Positions 36,601 to 47,879 of a stretch of 64,000 nucleotides of DNA are shown one piece after another. A model generated the notes under the pieces. That model had not been told where the DNA came from, did no database searches, and worked only from the letters and a program-made list of their open reading frames with translations. Origin of the DNA: Amyelois transitella (Eukaryota; Arthropoda; Insecta; Lepidoptera; Pyralidae); NCBI RefSeq assembly GCF_032362555.1, contig NC_083518.1, forward strand, positions 1,872,501 to 1,936,500, given 5' to 3'. Within the stretch, counting starts at the first letter, position 1. Each line of letters starts with the position of its first letter. A program made the translations under genes and the position numbers.

Positions 36601-38276
36601 AACCTTTTTAATATCTACCATACAAATTAAAGGTCTGTTAACACTTTGACACAGGAAAAATTACTATTTCAAATTTCCTGTTTTAATGCATTAAGTGTTC
36701 ACAAATTCTTGGAAAAATATATATTTATTTTTATGGAAAGTCATTTACATTATCAAGTTAATCTTTCAATAAAACATATCACAAATTTTTTGGAGTGTTA
36801 GGCGAATTTAGTTCAAAATCGGGTGAAATGTGTGAAGACCTTTAATTCAACCAAAATGTCCATCGGCATAACTGTTGTTATTTTCCACGATTACGTTAAT
36901 TTTTTTATTCTAATACTATATTTACATCCATACTATGCGTATACTGTCATTCCTTACACGAAAATCACAATTCACCCCCCCACCGTCGCTCGAATCCAAC
37001 TGTTGTTTATAACACAATTATTAATGCCCATATACCTACATGGACGAAGGAAAAAGATAAATGCCAGCGATTTTGCCATACAATTGAATACTAATGCTGT
37101 CCAAAACACTTAGACATAGACAAAACACCACCTAATCGCAAACAGTAATCCTTTTTTAAGAAAAAAAAAAACGAACGGAATGAAATAAAATTTAAACAAA
37201 CCGTTATTCATGTTCATTCCATCTGGTCTTTTTTATATAACAAAAGTGTTCTAATTTGAAATTCTATCTACCATCTATTTCAGATTTGATACATAATATA
37301 GTAAACTATTTATTAGGAACGCCTCTGGTGTATACTATTTATAAGTATGTGTTTTAAAATTTTATATTTTTTACACTTCCTTCATAAAATACTCTTTAAA
37401 CTTGCACTCATTAATTTATGTCTACAATCTAGCGATATGGTAAAGCATTTAAAATAGTACATACGCTTATAAATATTACATAGTTTCAGTTTGTGCCTAT
37501 ATCATAGCAATTGTGACATTTACATGGTTAAACTATGAAATCCAGCGATCATTTCTATAACTCCGGTTAACCTTGAAGATTGAGGGAGTACCACTTCAAT
37601 GGCCACCTTCCTCGATTTTGTAAGAAAAGCTTTCATAGAGACACTATGAAAGCTTTCATAGGGACACTATGAAAGCTTTTCTTACATCTCAAATTAAATT
37701 GCTCTTGATTTTAAATATAATCCCTATAAGGCTTTTTTACTACAATCACTCTTTCTATTACTTGTTTGAAGTCAAGTTCAAAATTTAATTTAAACTAACA
37801 AGCTTACCTAGTTGAAACTGCACTTAATGTCTGCACATAAAAAAATATGTATCCACACTTAATTGTGTATTGTGTTATTTTTAAGAAATAATATGTTATT
37901 AAGATCCTACATACATATTTTGATGAAGTCTAATTTAACCTAGCCTAGGCTGAAACCACAACAGGACATATTATATCACGCATTTATACAGAATAGTTTA
38001 TATAGAATCCTAGAGTAGTAGGTTATATTAAGAAATTAAATGTACACTTATTTTCAAAACCAAACTTAAGATTAAAACTCGCAGAAAAGCACGGTACTTA
38101 GATAAAAAGGCAATTACAAACTATCAAGCGAACTTATAAATGTGGCTCAAACTGTGCTCTTAATGTTTATATTCACATTTGCACAACTGACTCAGAAAAT
38201 TTGCACTAAACACAATTGGATGCGATGACGGGTGTGGGATAAGTTAGATGCGAGGGCAAGCCTAATGCGGCGTGGA
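33661..38276. other. convergent 3' region between CFAP61 and CoREST
   Basis: AT-rich, no exons. CFAP61 probably ends near the AATAAA at 33941-33946. CoREST comes from the other side and probably has a long 3' UTR, with several candidate TTTATT (minus-strand AATAAA) sites and no way to choose. An RTE remnant lies at 35225-35270. The region is notably poor in SINEs compared with the introns, which would fit a retained UTR. Confidence 0.5.
37620..37685. repeat. 19-bp hairpin with nested palindrome in the presumed CoREST 3' UTR
   Basis: Arms gtaagaaaagctttcatag (37620-37638) and its complement (37667-37685). The loop contains a further palindrome, ctatgaaagctttcatag. Confidence 0.9.
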
Positions 38277-38369
38277 TCACTTGCCGGGTTTGTGTTTGGG
38301 CGGCGTGGTGGGCGGCCCCCCCTGCTCCGCGGACGCGCCGATAGCTACGCCCTCGCTGTCTACCTCCAT
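38277..38369 (-). CDS. CoREST: CoREST exon 11 (aa 497-526, stop)
   Basis: Acceptor tgtattcag. Encodes [20 protein letters not shown] and ends PKHKPGK, stop (TCA on plus at 38277-38279). Confidence 0.88.
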   Translation of the reverse strand: MEVDSEGVAIGASAEQGGPPTTPPKHKPGK

Positions 38370-41300
38370 CTGAATACATACATATTATATCGCATATGTA
38401 TTTATCAACAATGTCTCGAAAAGACTCAAAGCTCATGTTCAGTTAGATAACATAAAAAATGAATTGATCGCCTTATTGCCGTGCCGTATATCTGCCGTGT
38501 GGTTCCCGGCACCAATAGGAAAAAGAATAATACCACTCAATCTCTTTCCCATGAATGTCGTAAAAGGCGACTAAGGGATAGGCTTATAAACTTTGGATTC
38601 TTCTTTTAGGCGACAGGCTTAAACCTGTCACTATTTGAATCTCAACTCTATCATAAGCCAAACAGCTGAACGTGGCCTATCAGTCTTTTCAAAACTGTTG
38701 GCTCTGTCTACCTCGCAAGGTATATAGACGTGATTATATATATGTATGTATCGCCTTATTGAAGAATCTCAAGATTAGCAAACGTTTCCTTTGACTAACT
38801 ATTACAATCTACAAGGAAAGGGAAGTAAGTGGCTGACACACAACAAGTTTATCATTTCTTACTACCTTCTAAACTTGTGGTAGCAATATTCAAAACAATT
38901 TCATCGCACAATCTTACCTTTTCATCCTTACTAGCGGCCTGAGGCGAGCTCGTGCCATTGTTGGCGTTCGCGCTCTCGTTTGCCGTGTCCGTGGCTTCTG
39001 TGCTTGTGGCGCCTGCGTAGAAAAAATATTAATTTAACATTATTCCAATTTAATTTAATTTGTGCCGTGTGGTTCCCGGCACTAATACAAAAAAGAATAG
39101 GAATACTCCATCACTGTCCCGGATGGATGTCGTAAAAGGCGACTAAGGGATAGGCTTATAAACTTGGGGTTCTTTTTTAGGCGATGGGCTAGCAACCTGT
39201 CACTAGTTGAATCTCAATTCTATCGTTAAGCTAAATAGTTGAACGTGGCCATTCAGTCTTTTCAAGACTGCTACCCCTACAGGCTCTGTCTACCCCGCAA
39301 GGGATATAGACGTGACCGTATGTATGTATGTATGTATGTAAATATGCAAAATACGAGGGTCAAACTGAAAGTTTTTAGAAAATCAAAAACTGAGCATTCT
39401 ACTATAATATTAGTCTTATTATATCTTTTCAAAATAGTGTCCCTTTACGTCAATACATCGCTGCATCCGATGGAACCATTGGGAGAAGCACCTTGCCCAC
39501 TGTTCCGGTGTCTCTTCGACGGCCCTTTCAAACGCAGCGACTGCTTCCTCAGCGTTCACAAAACGTTTACCGCTAAGTTTTTCTTTTATTTTGGGGAATA
39601 AATAGAAATCACAAGGTGCAAGGTCGGGGCTGTATGGCGTCGAAGTCGATGGTTCGCCGGGCGGTGTGCGCCGAGGCGTTGTCGTGATGAAGGAGGATTC
39701 TGCTGCGAGGTCGTTTCTCCCGAACTTTTTCAAAGACAAGTGGCAAACAAACATTGGGTTACCACTCTGCATTAACTGTTTTTTGATCTTCTAAAACAAT
39801 TGTTGCGTAATGGCCTGTCCTTCCGAAGAACGAAGCCACCATCTTTTTTCCCACACTTCGACCTCTCTTTACATTTGTGGGCAATCCCTCGAACGGAAAC
39901 ACCCACTGGGCCGACTGCCTTTTAGTTTCAGGATCATAACAATAAATCCAGCTTTTGTCACCCGTAAGTATGTCGAATACGGCATTTGAGTCACCTCCGT
40001 TAAATTTTTCAATCATATCACGGCTCCAATTAACACGACGGAGTTTTTGGGCCTCAGTCAAATTATGGGGTATCCACCGGGCACAAAGCTTCCTGGCCTC
40101 TAAATGTTCATGGAGGATTTTATGGACTTGGCTCATACCAATGCCTAGACTTGTCCGAATCTGCTGATAGGTAACTCTTTTGTCAGCCTCTATCATACGC
40201 CGCACAACACTGATGTTTTCTTCAGTCGTCGCCGTAGAAGGCCGTCCCTCACGCAGATCATCGGTGAGAATAGACCGACCACGCTTAAATTCATTGAACC
40301 AGTTGTAAACAGTGGCACGAGATGGGGCTTCATTATGGAAGGCCAATCGAAGTCTATTGTAACTTTCTTGTTGATTTAACGTACACCGAAAGTCATAAAA
40401 AATCATTGCAAGAAAATTTTCTCGCGTTAAATTCATATTTTTGTAACGAATTATTTTCACTTTGCCGCCAAATTGCAAAAATAATGACAATTGAATGAAA
40501 TTTTTACTCATAATTATTGCTAAAGAGTTCCAATTTTGAAATCCGATTAAATTCTTTTTATTATATAAATAACAAATGGCCAGTTCTAAAAACTTTCAGT
40601 TTGACCCTCGTAATCTCCAATTAAGTTCTCACCGGTGCGTTGTATCTGTAAGTTGACCCTGGCCGCCTCGTCCGCCTCGTGTTCCCTCAGCACGGCGTCC
40701 AAGTTGTAGCGGCGGCGGTATGACACGAAGAAAGTGCGCACGTGCGCTTCAGTTTTCGTGCCGAGCGTCTCTGCAATAGCTTGGAAGTCGCGGCCTGTTC
40801 ACAAGACGAAATTGAATATATTGATTGATGAATGATTGGCTACCATGTTAGATGGAATATTAAATAAGTATATAGATAGTATTAGATATGTACAAGCGGC
40901 ATTTTAAATCAAAATGAGTCAAACTCTCGCCGACAACTGCTGAAATGAAAGTGGACTATACTGGAAAAAAATACCTAATTGAAGATCAGTTCTCAGGAGA
41001 TATGTGTGATTAAAACTTGCTGAAAACTCACCATATTTCCTGACGGCTGTAACTGCCATTAGAAGCTCATCGTTCGTCCAACGCGAATTGATCTTTGCCG
41101 GGGGTTCCCCTGGCCTTAATTCTTCAACGCCCGCATCGCCAACTTTACGCTTCATCGCGCTCAATTGTTGTTTGTTCTGCTGCACCTAAAAGTAAGTCCA
41201 ATATTAGAATTATTTGTTCATAAAAACAGTAACAAACAAGCAGAATTTTCCTTAACATAGAAAATTAAAACAATTCAGTGTATGTCTCATGGTAGTCACA

Positions 41301-44300
41301 ATTCTACAGGAAAATAGATGTGCTATCTGGATTTTCCAATTTGTACGTGGTATTTTACTAGGGGGCCGACGCAGAGCAGTAGAAGCTTTGATGGATAAAA
41401 GCGGATTCGAATCTAACGATCTAGTGACTAAAATGTGTGCAGAATAATGCTTCAGCAATACCGCGTAAAGTATTGCATTTTCAGCGAAAACTACAAGTCG
41501 TTTTATTGAAGTACAATAATATTATACAACCACATTCTCACATTACATCACACATTCATGCTTAATCGAAAAAAGGGACAATATTTGTGTTGCATGATGG
41601 CCGATACACCGCTCCCACGCAGCAAAAACAAATAAATCATATCAAAATACATATCCTCTGAAGCCACAAATATAGAAAAAAGAAGCACGGAGAAAAATAT
41701 GAACAAGACCAAAGTTTAAAAGATTCCTTTAACACATTTTTTGCTAACAGGGAGCGATGTGACCCGAACGGCGCCGACGTAACAGTGAGAATGTGTTGCC
41801 ATCAACGTGGGGAGCGCTTACTTGTCTTTTAAGCGATATAATTTCCCTGTCCATCGCTTTAAGCATCGCCTCGCCCTGATTGACGAGGCCTGGCGTGGGG
41901 GCGTCCCCGGGCTGCGGGCCGGTCGCCATGGCCACGAGATCGTCGTGATTGATGTAAATGCCACGAGGCAAGTGATGTTTGTACCGCTGCTGTTTGGAGC
42001 CCGGCCCTCGCCGCCCGGAAGGCCCGCACAGGGGTCGCATCGTGCCCGTGCGTCTGCCACAACCGCCAACATTCAAACAACGGTCCCAATAGGTTGACTG
42101 ATCGGAAGAATCACTTTCAAACTACCAGACGGAGTTACTTTAAATCTAAAGGTTTTTCATTGTTTTGCTTTTTCGTCATTTTGTTTGAGCTACAGTGTAC
42201 TTTTATGGGTCTTGCGGTTTAATTTCCCATCATAGGATAAATTGCAAAACTATTAAAAAAAAAAGTCATCAACATAACTATACCTAGCCTACCAACATCC
42301 CTATGGCATGACATGCAAATTCAATGTAATAAAGAGTACCGACCTGGCATGCACGAGGCACGCTTGGCACAACTTCTGCGAGTTGTGGGGCGTGGTGTGA
42401 GAGCAGAAAATGCCGCATACGGTGCACGTTTTGCCAGCGCCCTCTGCCGCCGTCTCGCCCTAAACCCCAATCAACATTTTACATTCCTGCCTCCAAATCT
42501 ATCCACAACACACTATGCGGGGGGCGGACAACACAATGACACTCCTCACACACTTCTTTTAAAAACCCATTAGAATATTAACATAATTTAATTCTGCACA
42601 CATTAGTTCACTAGATAATTCCATTTCCATTTGGGGCTGTTAAAGGAAGCATGCGGGGGATTCTTAGGATTAAGGAAAAGGATAGGCTTTTGTTACTTAA
42701 TATTTGATTTTAAACGGTTGTTAGTGTACGAAATGGGTAGAATGTGATTCAGTTATAAAAGGAATTGATAGATAGATTAACATACGATTAGTCATGTCTC
42801 TAGTCACGTTAGGTAAAATATATCTTAAATTCATCAATATTGTAGACGAACAGTTAAAACCGGAACATATTTCTCTGATTCAAAACGTGGTTATATGACC
42901 ATGTCACGAAAGTCATGTTCAATATACAATATTTACACTGTTCCAAAAGGGATATTGTGAATTAGCAATGAGTTATTGGTAATAATTTTTTCTGCAAAGG
43001 GAATGCATCTCAAGAACAAGTCATCACTATTAAGATATATGCCATTTACTATTTTTCTCGATTTGACAAGTACTGACCAGAATCTACTTAATTTCAAATG
43101 ATCATCAAAAAATAAAATTAGTAAATGAATGAAATCTTAGTTTGTAGATAAAAATGCAGAGCGTTCAACTTATAAAAAAAAAGGATAAAAGCAATGTAAA
43201 AGCCAAATAAAATTTGAAATTTACCATTCTCTGAATATAACAACGAATTACGGTGACATGAATGGATCAATAATTACTAATGATAAGTATATTTACTTTA
43301 TATACATCATAATGTGCGTATATCTCTCACAAGGTTTATCTTACGAAAATTAGTATCGCAACCCCCACCCCATAGATATACCCCATGAAGATAACGCAGT
43401 TCCTATTGCATGTTTTTTATACTCAATAATTCTTCAACAAAGTAAATATACTATGCTTAATAGTATCACCGCTAATGATATAAAAATAAAAGTAAAAATA
43501 AAAGTTAATAAGCGTGTATCGTATAACATAAAAACTAGCATGATACAGATATGACATGAAGTGCTAAATGATAATGACGACCATAATTCCAGATTTCCAG
43601 AGCGGACCAATGGAAAGTATGGAATCTGCCAAACATCAAATGGATGACATAACACCAATTAAAGTGACAGTATGATTGAAGACATTGCACATCCATGGTG
43701 ACATCTTGTGGGGAAGCGTTACACCCACCTGGCCTCCGGAAGTGCGAAGCGAGGCGCCCGCGGTCTGGCCATTCCCGCCACGCACAATACCTCGGTGGAT
43801 AGTCCACTTCTGTCATATCCAAGATACACGCATAACTCAACATAGTTTAGCAGTAAATGTCATTAGTCATGTCACTCTTCCACTTTAAGGAAACAAGATG
43901 ATTTCATTTGAGGGAACTCTACATGCAGAGCTAATAAGGTGTTCAAATCACTCTGCTCGCTTTTATGGCATACATTTGAGTATCGTAATATTAAAAAACA
44001 AAGCTACTACTCTGCATTTCTATTTACTAACTGCCATGTGTGATTTGAGGGAAATCAAACCATTGAACAATCCAGACGCACCATCTGAGATCGCTAATCA
44101 TCTGAATTCCTGTTTTGACATAACAATGAGACTATACAATGAAACAAAATGTGACAGTTTAATTTTAATCTTGTCAAAATACATACCTTTTCATCATTGT
44201 CGGATTCTTTATCTGAGCCTCCGGGCTCCGAGCCAGCTCCTGATTCTCGTTTGCCAGTGCCTGAACTGGTGGCATTCCGACCCTCACCTACTACATCCAT

Positions 44301-45346
44301 GAGGGATGTGCGCGCTCTTGTTTTCTTCCATGAGTAGTAATATTTAACTAGAGATGCTATTGATTTATCAGGCAGCTGTAAAAAAATTATTTACACTTTT
44401 AAATATAAATGTAATGTAAAGCATATCATCAAAAGTTTTTAAAAAATGATATGATGATATTTTTTCATGTCAGCAAAGAAATATGTATGTAATTACCATT
44501 TGCCGTATTCTGTGAAAGCTCTTGCCGTGGAACTGGAAAGCCTGTTCAAACAACACCTTATCCTCGACTGTCCACTCATCAGGGAATGGGGTGAAATTAG
44601 CAAGATCCATTGATGCTCTGTTGAGGTCATGTTTATGCCAAAACAACATGCCAAGTGCTTGTTCTCCGTTATATCCATATTTTTCCTTTGCGGTGGTTAT
44701 ATATTCGTCCACTAAAACAATTGTGAGATTTATCAATTCACAATAATAAATCGTAAATAATTTTAAAACAAAATACTGGATTTTCACTTACATTTAATAT
44801 CAGAAATATCTGCAGTAGGTGACCACACCAACAAGGCACGATCTGATATTTGCTCTGGTTTCCGCTGCTCTACAGGTTCAAGTTCAGGACACACTGCCTG
44901 GTAATCCCTACCCACTCTAATTTTCTCAGCTGCAAATGGGATTACTGCTTGGTTTCATGGTAAATGTGGGATGATAGATGGTTCGTCGCATGATGGCAGA
45001 TGGTGGAAAGCATAAAAAAAATAAAGCACATCAGATGAGTATGAATGATTAATATCATGTAATAAAATGTAATATTAGTAAAAGCAATCAATATGAGACG
45101 CCTACCAGGTGCGCGTCTCGTCTTAGTTCAATCTTCGACATCATGAAATGACGTTTCGACATGCAAAAGCCCAATGTTAGTAAAATGTATGTTCCTCAAA
45201 TATTCGTACAAGCGGTGTATTATCTTGGAATATTGCTTACCATTTTCATCTTCAGAGCTAGAATCTGGACTTCCATGACCATTGGGGCTTGGGCCCCTCG
45301 ACCGCTTCCCGTTTCGAACATCGGTACTTCGTTCAGCCAAAACCAT
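38277..45346 (-). CDS. CoREST: CoREST / REST corepressor (RCOR), complete, 11 exons
   Basis: Exons join to 526 codons plus stop with all phases consistent. CoREST is the nuclear scaffold that couples LSD1 demethylase and HDAC1/2 and lets LSD1 act on nucleosomes. Domains in order: acidic/Ser N-terminus; ELM2 at about 40-110 (ELM2 block [20 protein letters not shown]); SANT1 about 120-170 ([20 protein letters not shown], then [20 protein letters not shown]); a low-complexity linker; a Cys4 finger at 253-274; an LSD1-binding linker ending [19 protein letters not shown]2 about 395-450 ([35 protein letters not shown]); and a Pro/Lys tail. The vertebrate orthologues are about 480 residues. The finger region is not present in the human RCOR1 that I know. 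Confidence 0.95.
38492..38750 (+). repeat. TATG-tailed SINE, copy 24
   Basis: Full length, antisense to CoREST, in its last intron. Confidence 0.85.
38918..39012 (-). CDS. CoREST: CoREST exon 10 (aa 465-496)
   Basis: Acceptor ctacgcag, donor gtaaga; phase 1 in, 0 out. Encodes [20 protein letters not shown], a low-complexity tail. Confidence 0.85.
39061..39340 (+). repeat. TATG-tailed SINE, copy 25
   Basis: Full length with four TATG units; 13 bp from the left end of the mariner element. Confidence 0.85.
39354..40610 (-). mobile_element. mariner-type DNA transposon, full length, TA target duplication
   Basis: Perfect 27-bp terminal inverted repeats (outer end cgagggtcaaactgaaagtt) at 39354-39380 and 40584-40610. 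TA flanks at 39352-39353 and 40611-40612. The 1257-bp length fits an intact mariner. It lies in CoREST intron 9, its right end 22 bp from the exon 9 donor. Its transposase gene runs on the minus strand, the same direction as CoREST. Confidence 0.97.
39419..40436 (-). pseudogene. mariner transposase, frameshifted
   Basis: The N-terminal part, starting [16 protein letters not shown], has the HTH region ([20 protein letters not shown]), the WVPHNLT-type linker ([20 protein letters not shown]) and the first catalytic Asp ([17 protein letters not shown]). It stops early near 39759. The frame resumes downstream with the third Asp block ([20 protein letters not shown]). Between them the HHDN block with the second Asp is readable only in a shifted frame, so at least two indels or a stop inactivate it. 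Confidence 0.9.
40633..40794 (-). CDS. CoREST: CoREST exon 9 (aa 411-464), SANT2 second half
   Basis: Acceptor gtgaacag, donor gtgaga; phase 1 in and out. Encodes [20 protein letters not shown] and [20 protein letters not shown]. Confidence 0.95.
41032..41185 (-). CDS. CoREST: CoREST exon 8 (aa 360-410), SANT2 first half
   Basis: Acceptor cttttag, donor gtgagt; phase 0 in, 1 out. Encodes [20 protein letters not shown] and [19 protein letters not shown]. Confidence 0.95.
41186..41821. other. CoREST intron 7
   Basis: AT-rich; nothing recognisable. Confidence 0.5.
41822..42053 (-). CDS. CoREST: CoREST exon 7 (aa 282-359)
   Basis: Acceptor tgtggcag, donor gtaagc; phase 2 in, 0 out. Begins [20 protein letters not shown] and continues [20 protein letters not shown]; its coiled-coil-like end ([17 protein letters not shown]) matches the human segment before SANT2. 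Confidence 0.92.
42344..42459 (-). CDS. CoREST: CoREST exon 6 (aa 244-281), Cys4 finger
   Basis: Acceptor gggtttag, donor gtcggt; phase 0 in, 2 out. Encodes [20 protein letters not shown] then [11 protein letters not shown]-x2-C-x15-C-x2-C, close to the GATA-type spacing (C-x2-C-x17-C-x2-C). Confidence 0.85.
42460..43728. other. CoREST intron 5
   Basis: AT-rich, no recognisable repeat or exon. Confidence 0.5.
43729..43809 (-). CDS. CoREST: CoREST exon 5 (aa 217-243)
   Basis: 81 nt, acceptor atgacag, donor gtgggt, phase 0 both sides. Encodes [20 protein letters not shown]. Because it is symmetric it could be an alternative cassette. Supported by splice sites and GC content rather than homology. 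Confidence 0.65.
44187..44375 (-). CDS. CoREST: CoREST exon 4 (aa 154-216), SANT1 end
   Basis: Acceptor ttttacag, donor gtatgt; phase 0. Encodes [20 protein letters not shown], then a Ser/Gly/Glu linker ending KESDNDEK. Confidence 0.95.
44497..44711 (-). CDS. CoREST: CoREST exon 3 (aa 82-153), ELM2 end and SANT1 start
   Basis: Acceptor tgttttag, donor gtaatt; phase 1 in, 0 out. Encodes [29 protein letters not shown] and [20 protein letters not shown]. Confidence 0.97.
44792..44929 (-). CDS. CoREST: CoREST exon 2 (aa 36-81), ELM2 start
   Basis: Acceptor catttgcag, donor gtaagt; phase 1 in and out. Encodes [20 protein letters not shown] and [16 protein letters not shown]. Confidence 0.95.
45241..45346 (-). 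CDS. CoREST: CoREST exon 1 (aa 1-35)
   Basis: Start ATG at 45346-45344; donor gtaagc. Encodes [20 protein letters not shown] and [10 protein letters not shown]. The N-G-H...S-S-S-x-E-D/E-E style fits the family N-terminus. Confidence 0.9.
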
Positions 45347-46897
45347 GATTTTTCACTTATTATCACTAAAATCACTACACAATCACACCGCGAAGAATCT
45401 CATTTATACATTAAAGCACAATATGGGAGGAAAATCAAGTCAAATGCCGAGCCTCGCACTTTAATTCAAACGTGATTCAAACCACCGCATCAATATTCTG
45501 ACAAATCGTCAAAAGAGAGCATTGGTTCATTTAACGGCGTCGGTACCTGGGTTCAAGCATTCACTTTGTGCTTTTGAAAGTTTCATATCAAATTTCTCTA
45601 AACTTTAAAATTTTTGAGTTGTAGAAAAATTTTTAAGTATAAAATACTGAAAAGTTTACATAAAATACCCCAATATCATTTGTTTAGACCTAATTAGAAC
45701 AACTTAAAATAAATGGTATAATTTTTTATTATAGTAACACTTAATGTACGGACTCTTCGGAATGAACTGATACATAAGTATTTAACTAATTACAATTTAA
45801 TTAGTATTTACAGATTATTTAATGGAAATTAAATTTAAACATATAATTTAATATTATATTATAATAATTGTGAATAATATAACATCTCCAGTAACTCACT
45901 AGTGACGTAGTATGTAAACAATGTACTCAGTATTAGCATTTTCTTATTTTTATTGAGAGATGGCGTTAGCATCTCAATCCCACTGAAATGAAACGTATAC
46001 ACTAGCTAGAGCTTCGGCTTCGTTTTTTTTTCATGAATTGAAAGCAATGTGCTACTAGATTCACCGCAAAACTTCCTACTCATTTGACTTGACACTAACT
46101 ATAACTAGGATCTACTTAAGGAATCTTGATGATGTAGTCAAAAAAGGAAAATAAGGTTTATTAGAAGAAGTCGATGTATCTAACAAGGTCAATAGAAGCT
46201 CTTTTACCCGACTGCATATTATGGAATTATCTGTCGCAAAGCAACGTCCTAACCTAACGAAGTATCACGGACGCATTAAAATTTTAGTTCGCATTTCATA
46301 AATCAAACAATCAAATCTTGTGGTTTTGCTACGATCACGAAGGTTTCATAGGCATTCTCATTATGTAGGAAACAAAACCGCCGTGCCACACGATTTGACT
46401 AAAATGTAGAGTTTGTGAAGTTAGGGCGCATAGATCGAAAATCTTTGGCTCTACATGAAATCGGACCAGCTTTTAGGTTTAAAGCGTATGGATTTCAAAG
46501 CTTGGTTTTACAAGAAATGACGTCAAATTGGACTCTACCAAACCTCCCATGCACGCGGTAATGGAATGTCCACGTCACTGTTTTTTACTACGCTTTTATT
46601 AGCTTGGGTTGTATGTATGTATGTAACGGAATCTTTGAGCTTAATTTTTTTAGTGAATGGTTTGAAAGGAGTTTACAAACTGACACCATGAAATTTGATC
46701 TATACAGAGTAAGCGCCATATGGAAGATGATGTTGTACTTAATTGACCCCTCTCGGCTTGAATCGTGGTATTAGGTATTTTCAGACCCGGGTTCCCCTTA
46801 TTGGTAAAAAAATTGCCAGGAAGATAACTGACATCAGTATTGCGGGCTTGATCATAAAATAAATAAATATAAATCGTATATTTTACTAAGACGTAAA
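45347..46897. other. intergenic, CoREST 5' flank
   Basis: It should hold the CoREST promoter and 5' UTR within the first few hundred bases; no TATA box or other element is recognisable. The rest is AT-rich, with no exon. Confidence 0.4.
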
Positions 46898-47086
46898 TAG
46901 TAAAAAGCGACTAAGGAATAGGTAGGCTGATAAACTTGGGATTCCTCTTTTAGGCGATGGGCTAGCAACCTATTTGAGTCTAAATTCCATCTTTGAACCG
47001 ACAGCTGGACGTGGTTTTTTAGTCTTTGGGCGAATGTTGGCTCTGTCTACCCTTTAAGGAATAAAGACGTGATTATATGTATGTAC
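46898..47086 (+). repeat. TATG-tailed SINE, copy 26 (5'-truncated)
   Basis: Lacks the head; tail gtgattatatgtatgtacc. Confidence 0.7.
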
Positions 47087-47129
47087 CTTAGATAGGTACC
47101 TACATACGTAGACATAACATGACATATGC

Positions 47130-47310
47130 TTAATCAGATTTTATCCCTTGCGGGGTAGAAGGTGACAACCTTTGGATTTCGTATAAGATGTAATTGAGAT
47201 TTGCGTCTCAATTACATCTTAAACCGAACCGAACTAGTGACAGGTTGCTAGCTCATTCCCTCGCAAGAAGTATCCCAAATTTATAAGCCTTTCCCTTAGT
47301 CGCGTAGGTA
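47130..47310 (-). repeat. TATG-tailed SINE, copy 27, with internal hairpin
   Basis: Reverse. A perfect 16-bp fold-back (47184-47199 and 47206-47221, arm taagatgtaattgaga, loop tttgcg) replaces part of the element. Confidence 0.75.
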
Positions 47311-47879
47311 CCTTATTTTAAAGTGCCTACCATACCGACGTTGTGTTTGTCAGTCAAATCACAAAAGACAAATACTTTTTTGTGGAATTTTAGGTGGAAT
47401 GTTATGCACTATCATTGCCTGAAAAGGGTCTATAACAGAGAAGAGAGGAATGAAATGTGGTAAGCACTGTGCTTGGAGTGAGCAGTGCCTTGATACGAGC
47501 ACTGAAACCTTTATATAAGGAGTCGAGGACTTGTGTAAGGATAAACGGAGCACTCACTAAGTGGTTTATACTCAAACTCAAAATATTTATTGCATAACTG
47601 TGTATTTGATGGAAATACATTTAACAGTATCAACAGTTTACCAGGCAGGCATGCAATATTATTTAGCATTGATGATAATACTAACTGAACGGGCCGAGGG
47701 TCTGTTGTCTGTCTGTCTGTGTCTAAATAAAAACAGAATTTAGCCCGTTCAAGATACGTCTTGTCGTCTTCTCGTCTTATGGTCGATGTTGATCGTCCTT
47801 TTTTTCCTCAGTCTGTCAGTCGGTTTTGGTCATCTAAATTGTCAAGTCAAAGAGTCTCGTTTGTCCATGGAGGCTGAAC

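Noticed and set aside
41807..42097. overlapping ORFs in other frames around 41.8-42.1 kb
   Set aside because: Shadows of CoREST exon 7; only the minus frame with matching splice phase fits the family.
43535..43843. 102-codon minus ORF as an independent gene
   Set aside because: It overlaps CoREST exon 5 in another frame and has no recognisable domain.
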